Below are positions 6,372 through 8,459 of a stretch of DNA of 8,459 nucleotides, in pieces. A program made the position numbers and the translations under genes. This DNA comes from Actinosomnolentus pattersoniae (SeqCode) (GTDB lineage: Bacteria; Actinomycetota; UBA4738). The first letter of the stretch is position 1, and each line of letters starts with the position of its first letter. The DNA lies in contig JACDCJ010000075.1 in assembly GCA_013817655.1 (NCBI GenBank), positions 1 through 8,459 of the forward strand, in the 5' to 3' direction. The notes below the pieces were generated by a model. The model saw nothing but the letters and a program-made list of their open reading frames with translations. It was not told the origin of the DNA and did not search any database.

Positions 6372-6748
6372 GGACCGCCACGAAGATGTTCGCGTTCTCG
6401 GCCTTCTTCAGCCTCGGCGTAGGGACCATCTACTGGCTCCTGAGCCACGAGCGCGCGGGCGCCGTCCTGCTGCTGTTCATGTTCCTCGCCCCGCTCTTCA
6501 TCGCGTGCTACCTGCTGCTTCGGGCTCGGCGATTGAGGCTGCCGGAGGACGACGCCGAAGGCCGCCCCGGCGAGGGGGCCGGCGTGGACATCGGACGCTT
6601 CCACGCAGCGAGCCTCTGGCCGTTCGTGACGGCGCTCGGGGCCAGTCTGGCAGTGTTGGGGGCGGTTTACGGAAGATGGCTCGCCCTCGCCGGCGGCACG
6701 GTTATGGCCGCCGCCGTGGTGGGACTTATGCGCGAGAGCCGCGGCTAG
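6368..6748 (+). CDS. ctaF: Cytochrome c oxidase subunit IV, actinobacterial type (CtaF)
   Basis: The 126-residue membrane protein starts at a GTG that overlaps the ctaD stop by 4 bp. It has four hydrophobic segments (about 8-25, 32-52, 83-101 and 103-121). Between helices 2 and 3 lies an acidic, glycine-rich loop ending VDIGRFHAASLWPFVTALG (73-91), which resembles the conserved G-x-F-S-P-x-S-x-W-P stretch of the actinobacterial subunit IV family (Pfam Cyt_c_ox_IV). In mycobacteria this subunit packs against subunits I and III in the oxidase half of the bcc-aa3 supercomplex. Position directly after ctaD is typical. An ATG at codon 7 (6386) is an alternative start. The TAG stop lies inside a 16-bp palindrome. 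It is not related to mitochondrial COX4. Confidence 0.88.
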   Translation: MRTATKMFAFSAFFSLGVGTIYWLLSHERAGAVLLLFMFLAPLFIACYLLLRARRLRLPEDDAEGRPGEGAGVDIGRFHAASLWPFVTALGASLAVLGAVYGRWLALAGGTVMAAAVVGLMRESRG

Positions 6749-6758
6749 GCGCCTAGCC
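6743..6758. repeat. 16-bp perfect palindrome across the ctaF stop codon
   Basis: The sequence GGCTAGGCGCCTAGCC is its own reverse complement and contains the TAG stop of ctaF at 6746-6748. It overlaps a second perfect palindrome, AGCCGCGGCT at 6737-6746. As RNA it could fold as a 6-bp stem with a GCGC loop. No T-run follows on either strand, so it is not a classic intrinsic terminator. It might act as a 3' end stabiliser, part of a bidirectional terminator, or a protein site. Confidence 0.6.
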
Positions 6759-6766
6759 CAAGTAAA

Positions 6767-6830
6767 GGAATGACCTCGGCTGAGATTCCCTTCGGCCGGC
6801 ATGTCTTGTTGCGCTCCACACGGTCATTCC
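6767..6830 (-). terminator. Inverted repeat, possible terminator of the qcr operon
   Basis: The arms GGAATGACC (6767-6775) and GGTCATTCC (6822-6830) are perfectly complementary over 9 bp with 46 nt between them. Read on the minus strand, the second arm is followed at once by TTTACTT, a short T-rich run as at the end of an intrinsic terminator. The first arm on that strand carries the TGA stop of the 58-residue ORF. The long loop is unusual; it holds a weaker inner hairpin (6778-6783 with 6792-6797, one G-U pair on the plus strand). It fits the convergent junction of two operons. Confidence 0.4.
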
Positions 6831-7000
6831 GGGTCCACGTCTCGACATCGCTCCTCCCCTGCCGAGAAAGGCTCCAGGGTCTGACGGCCCGCAGTGTAGA
6901 GGCCGGTGGCGCCCAGGTAGAGGAACGTAACCAGACTGGCTGTGGCCAGAATCGCCCCGACCGCGGTGAGAGCCAGATGTCTGCGCCTACGCGTTGTCAT
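6824..7000 (-). CDS. Small single-pass membrane protein downstream of qcrB (58 aa, unknown function)
   Basis: This short frame runs from an ATG at 6998-7000 to a TGA at 6824-6826. TTGAGG overlaps the qcrB stop and lies 4 nt before the ATG, making a good ribosome binding site. The product has a strongly basic N-terminus (TTRRRRH), one hydrophobic helix at about residues 9-31, then GLYTAGRQTLEPF (33-45) and an acidic C-terminus with one cysteine (Cys52). By the positive-inside rule the C-terminus would face outside. I do not recognise the family. The 6-bp gap to qcrB and the start site suggest co-translation, so an accessory subunit or assembly factor of the bcc complex is a reasonable guess, by analogy with small extra subunits in mycobacterial bcc-aa3. 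The overlapping plus-strand frame (6770-7003) has no protein-like features. Confidence 0.66.
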   Translation of the reverse strand: MTTRRRRHLALTAVGAILATASLVTFLYLGATGLYTAGRQTLEPFSAGEERCRDVDPE

Positions 7001-7006
7001 TGAGCC

Positions 7007-8377
7007 TCAATGATCGTCGGGCGTCTCGAAGCCGCCGCTCGTCGTTCGACGGATGACGTGGGGCCGGGCGGCGCTGACGGGATGCTCGCGGCGGTCCCTC
7101 AGTCGCGTCGCGATCCGGTGGGTGAGCCCGAACGCGACAACGGGCAGAACGAGGACGGCCACCCGGAGGAAGCGGGTGATGCCCTCCACCGAGACGTTCA
7201 GGGTCGCCGCGATGATGTCGTTGCCGCCCGCGAGCGTCAGAACCACGACGAAGGTGAGGACCGCCATCCCGAGCGCGGTGCGCCAGGGAACGTCGCGGGG
7301 GAACTGCAGCAGGTTGTGGCTCGCGCGGTCACCCGTGATCCGGCGTTCGATCGCCGGCCACAGGAACATGATGGTGAACACGATCCCGGGCAGGGCGACG
7401 GCGGGGAAGAACGGGTTCGGGATCTCGTAGCCAAAGAGCCGCACCTCCCAGTTCGGAAACAGGCGAAGCGCGCCCTCGAGCCAGCCCAGATACCAGTCCG
7501 GCTGTGAGCCGCCGCTCACGGCGCTCGGCCGGTAGGGGCCGTATAGCCACACCGGGTTGATCTGCGCGAGCCCGCCGAGGGCCGACAAAATCCCCAGCAG
7601 CGCGAAGAGGAGGCCGACCGACTTGAACGCGTAGCGGGGCCACAGCCGCTCGCCCGAGATCCTTGACTCCGTCAGGCCCCTCCCGGGGAAGTTCGTGTGC
7701 TTCTGGTGCCACACCAGCGCCAGATGCACCGTCAGCACGCCGGCGATCAGCGCTGGCAGGATGAAGATGTGGATGACGAAGAGCCGGTTCAGGATGTCGG
7801 GCGCCGGGTATTCGCCGCCGAAGACCAGGAACGCCAGCCACGTCCCGATGACCGGGATCGAAAGGGCGATCGAATATGCGATGCGAAGCCCGGTGCCGGA
7901 CAGGAGATCGTCGGGCAGAGAGTAGCCGGCGAAGCCGATTGCGAGCGTGAGGATCAGCAGCGTCATGCCTAGCATCCAGTTGACGTCCCGCGGCTTTCGG
8001 AACGCTCCGGTGAAGAACACGCGCGCGGCGTGGGCGGCGACGGCTCCGATCATGACGAGCGCGGCCCAGTGATGGATCTGCCGGAAGACCAGCCCCGCCC
8101 GCACCTCGAACGACAGGCGGAGCACCGAATCGTAGGCGCGTGAGACCTCCTGTCCCCGGAGGGCCTCATACGGCCCCCGATAGGTAGTCACCGCAACGTC
8201 GGGCACGTAGAAGAAGGAGAGGAACACGCCGGTGAGGATGAGGATCAGGAAGGCGTACAGCGCGATCTCGCCGATCATGAACGACCAGTGGTCGGGGAAG
8301 ATCTTGTCCAGCGACCGTCGCGCGAAGCTCGCCGCGCCGAGCCGCTCATCCAGCCAGCGGAACGAGCGCCGGATCAT
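7007..8377 (-). CDS. qcrB: Menaquinol:cytochrome c reductase cytochrome b subunit QcrB
   Basis: The 456-residue membrane protein oxidises menaquinol and carries hemes bL and bH in the actinobacterial bcc complex. The first heme-ligand pair is His102 and His116 (RQIHHWAALV, AHAARVFFTGAF); the second is His203 and His218, spaced 15 apart as in the b6f/actinobacterial type. The quinol-site motif is PDWY (293-296), where mitochondrial proteins have PEWY and, as I recall it, M. tuberculosis has PDFY. Stretches such as DKIFPDHWSFMIGEIALY (24-41) and SLPDDLLSGTGLR (153-165) match mycobacterial QcrB closely. Eight or more membrane helices are visible. It ends about 90 residues earlier than the M. tuberculosis protein (549 aa), lacking the long C-terminal tail. 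The ATG at 8375-8377 follows the qcrA stop by 3 nt. Confidence 0.96.
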   Translation of the reverse strand: MIRRSFRWLDERLGAASFARRSLDKIFPDHWSFMIGEIALYAFLILILTGVFLSFFYVPDVAVTTYRGPYEALRGQEVSRAYDSVLRLSFEVRAGLVFRQIHHWAALVMIGAVAAHAARVFFTGAFRKPRDVNWMLGMTLLILTLAIGFAGYSLPDDLLSGTGLRIAYSIALSIPVIGTWLAFLVFGGEYPAPDILNRLFVIHIFILPALIAGVLTVHLALVWHQKHTNFPGRGLTESRISGERLWPRYAFKSVGLLFALLGILSALGGLAQINPVWLYGPYRPSAVSGGSQPDWYLGWLEGALRLFPNWEVRLFGYEIPNPFFPAVALPGIVFTIMFLWPAIERRITGDRASHNLLQFPRDVPWRTALGMAVLTFVVVLTLAGGNDIIAATLNVSVEGITRFLRVAVLVLPVVAFGLTHRIATRLRDRREHPVSAARPHVIRRTTSGGFETPDDH

Positions 8378-8380
8378 CGC

Positions 8381-8459
8381 TCAGCCCTTCGAATCCGAGT
8401 CGGGGATGCCGGCCTCCCGGTTCCAGAAGCCGGGCCCGACGGGGTCGGAGAAGTCGCCC
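8381..8459 (-). CDS. qcrA: Rieske iron-sulfur subunit QcrA (C-terminal 25 residues, cut by window edge)
   Basis: The frame enters from the right edge and ends with TGA at 8381-8383. The visible residues begin GDFSDPVGPGFWNRE; the GDF-x-x-PVGP-x-FW pattern is how actinobacterial QcrA proteins end. QcrA carries the 2Fe-2S cluster that takes an electron from menaquinol at the QcrB Qo site; its cluster motifs lie outside the window. Order qcrA-qcrB with a 3-nt gap is standard in Actinomycetota, where qcrC and ctaE usually lie further upstream, here beyond position 8459. Confidence 0.82.
   Translation of the reverse strand, partial: GDFSDPVGPGFWNREAGIPDSDSKG

Noticed and set aside
5477..6748. Plus-strand frame of 423 codons ending at the ctaF stop
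   Set aside because: Only the last 126 codons (ctaF) are real. The part before 6368 is a frame shadow of ctaD, so this is not a fusion protein.
6770..7003. Plus-strand frame of 77 codons in the convergent junction
   Set aside because: It has no membrane segment, motif or ribosome binding site. The opposite-strand 58-codon frame has all the expected features instead.

Overview
The window is high-GC DNA, densely coding, with many GTG starts and 1-8 bp stop/start overlaps. It most likely comes from an actinobacterium (Actinomycetota), possibly a deep or uncultured lineage. The evidence is a QcrB with the actinobacterial N-terminus and PDWY loop, the tail of an actinobacterial-type Rieske protein, and a small actinobacterial-type cytochrome oxidase subunit IV. 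The class cannot be fixed from sequence reading alone.

Layout. (1) Positions 1-2500, minus strand: a System I cytochrome c maturation operon read right to left as ccmA-ccmB-ccmC-ccmD-ccmE, with ccmE cut by the window edge. The genes are nearly all overlapping. ccmD is only 45 residues. (2) Positions 2550-3938, minus strand, 49 bp upstream of ccmA: a three-domain protein made of a metallo-beta-lactamase fold persulfide dioxygenase domain, a pseudo-rhodanese and an active rhodanese. This is the architecture of CstB. (3) Positions 3939-4020: a short divergent intergenic region with a small hairpin over the ctaC ribosome binding site. (4) Positions 4021-6748, plus strand: ctaC (coxB), ctaD (coxA) and ctaF (subunit IV), joined by two 4-bp overlaps. 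(5) Positions 6749-6823: a convergent junction with a 16-bp perfect palindrome and a 9-bp inverted repeat that looks like a terminator for the minus-strand operon. (6) Positions 6824-8459, minus strand: the end of qcrA, then qcrB, then a previously uncalled 58-residue single-pass membrane protein.

Together the genes form an aerobic respiratory locus. QcrAB (menaquinol:cytochrome c reductase) feeds CtaC/D/F (aa3-type oxidase), and the Ccm proteins attach heme to the c-type cytochromes needed between them. The CstB-like enzyme would remove sulfide-derived persulfides, and sulfide is a poison of heme-copper oxidases. No wholly new system is evident. The points most worth a second look are System I Ccm genes in an actinobacterial context, the sulfur enzyme between the Ccm and oxidase genes with an altered metal-site motif, the small ORF after qcrB, and the structured convergent junction.
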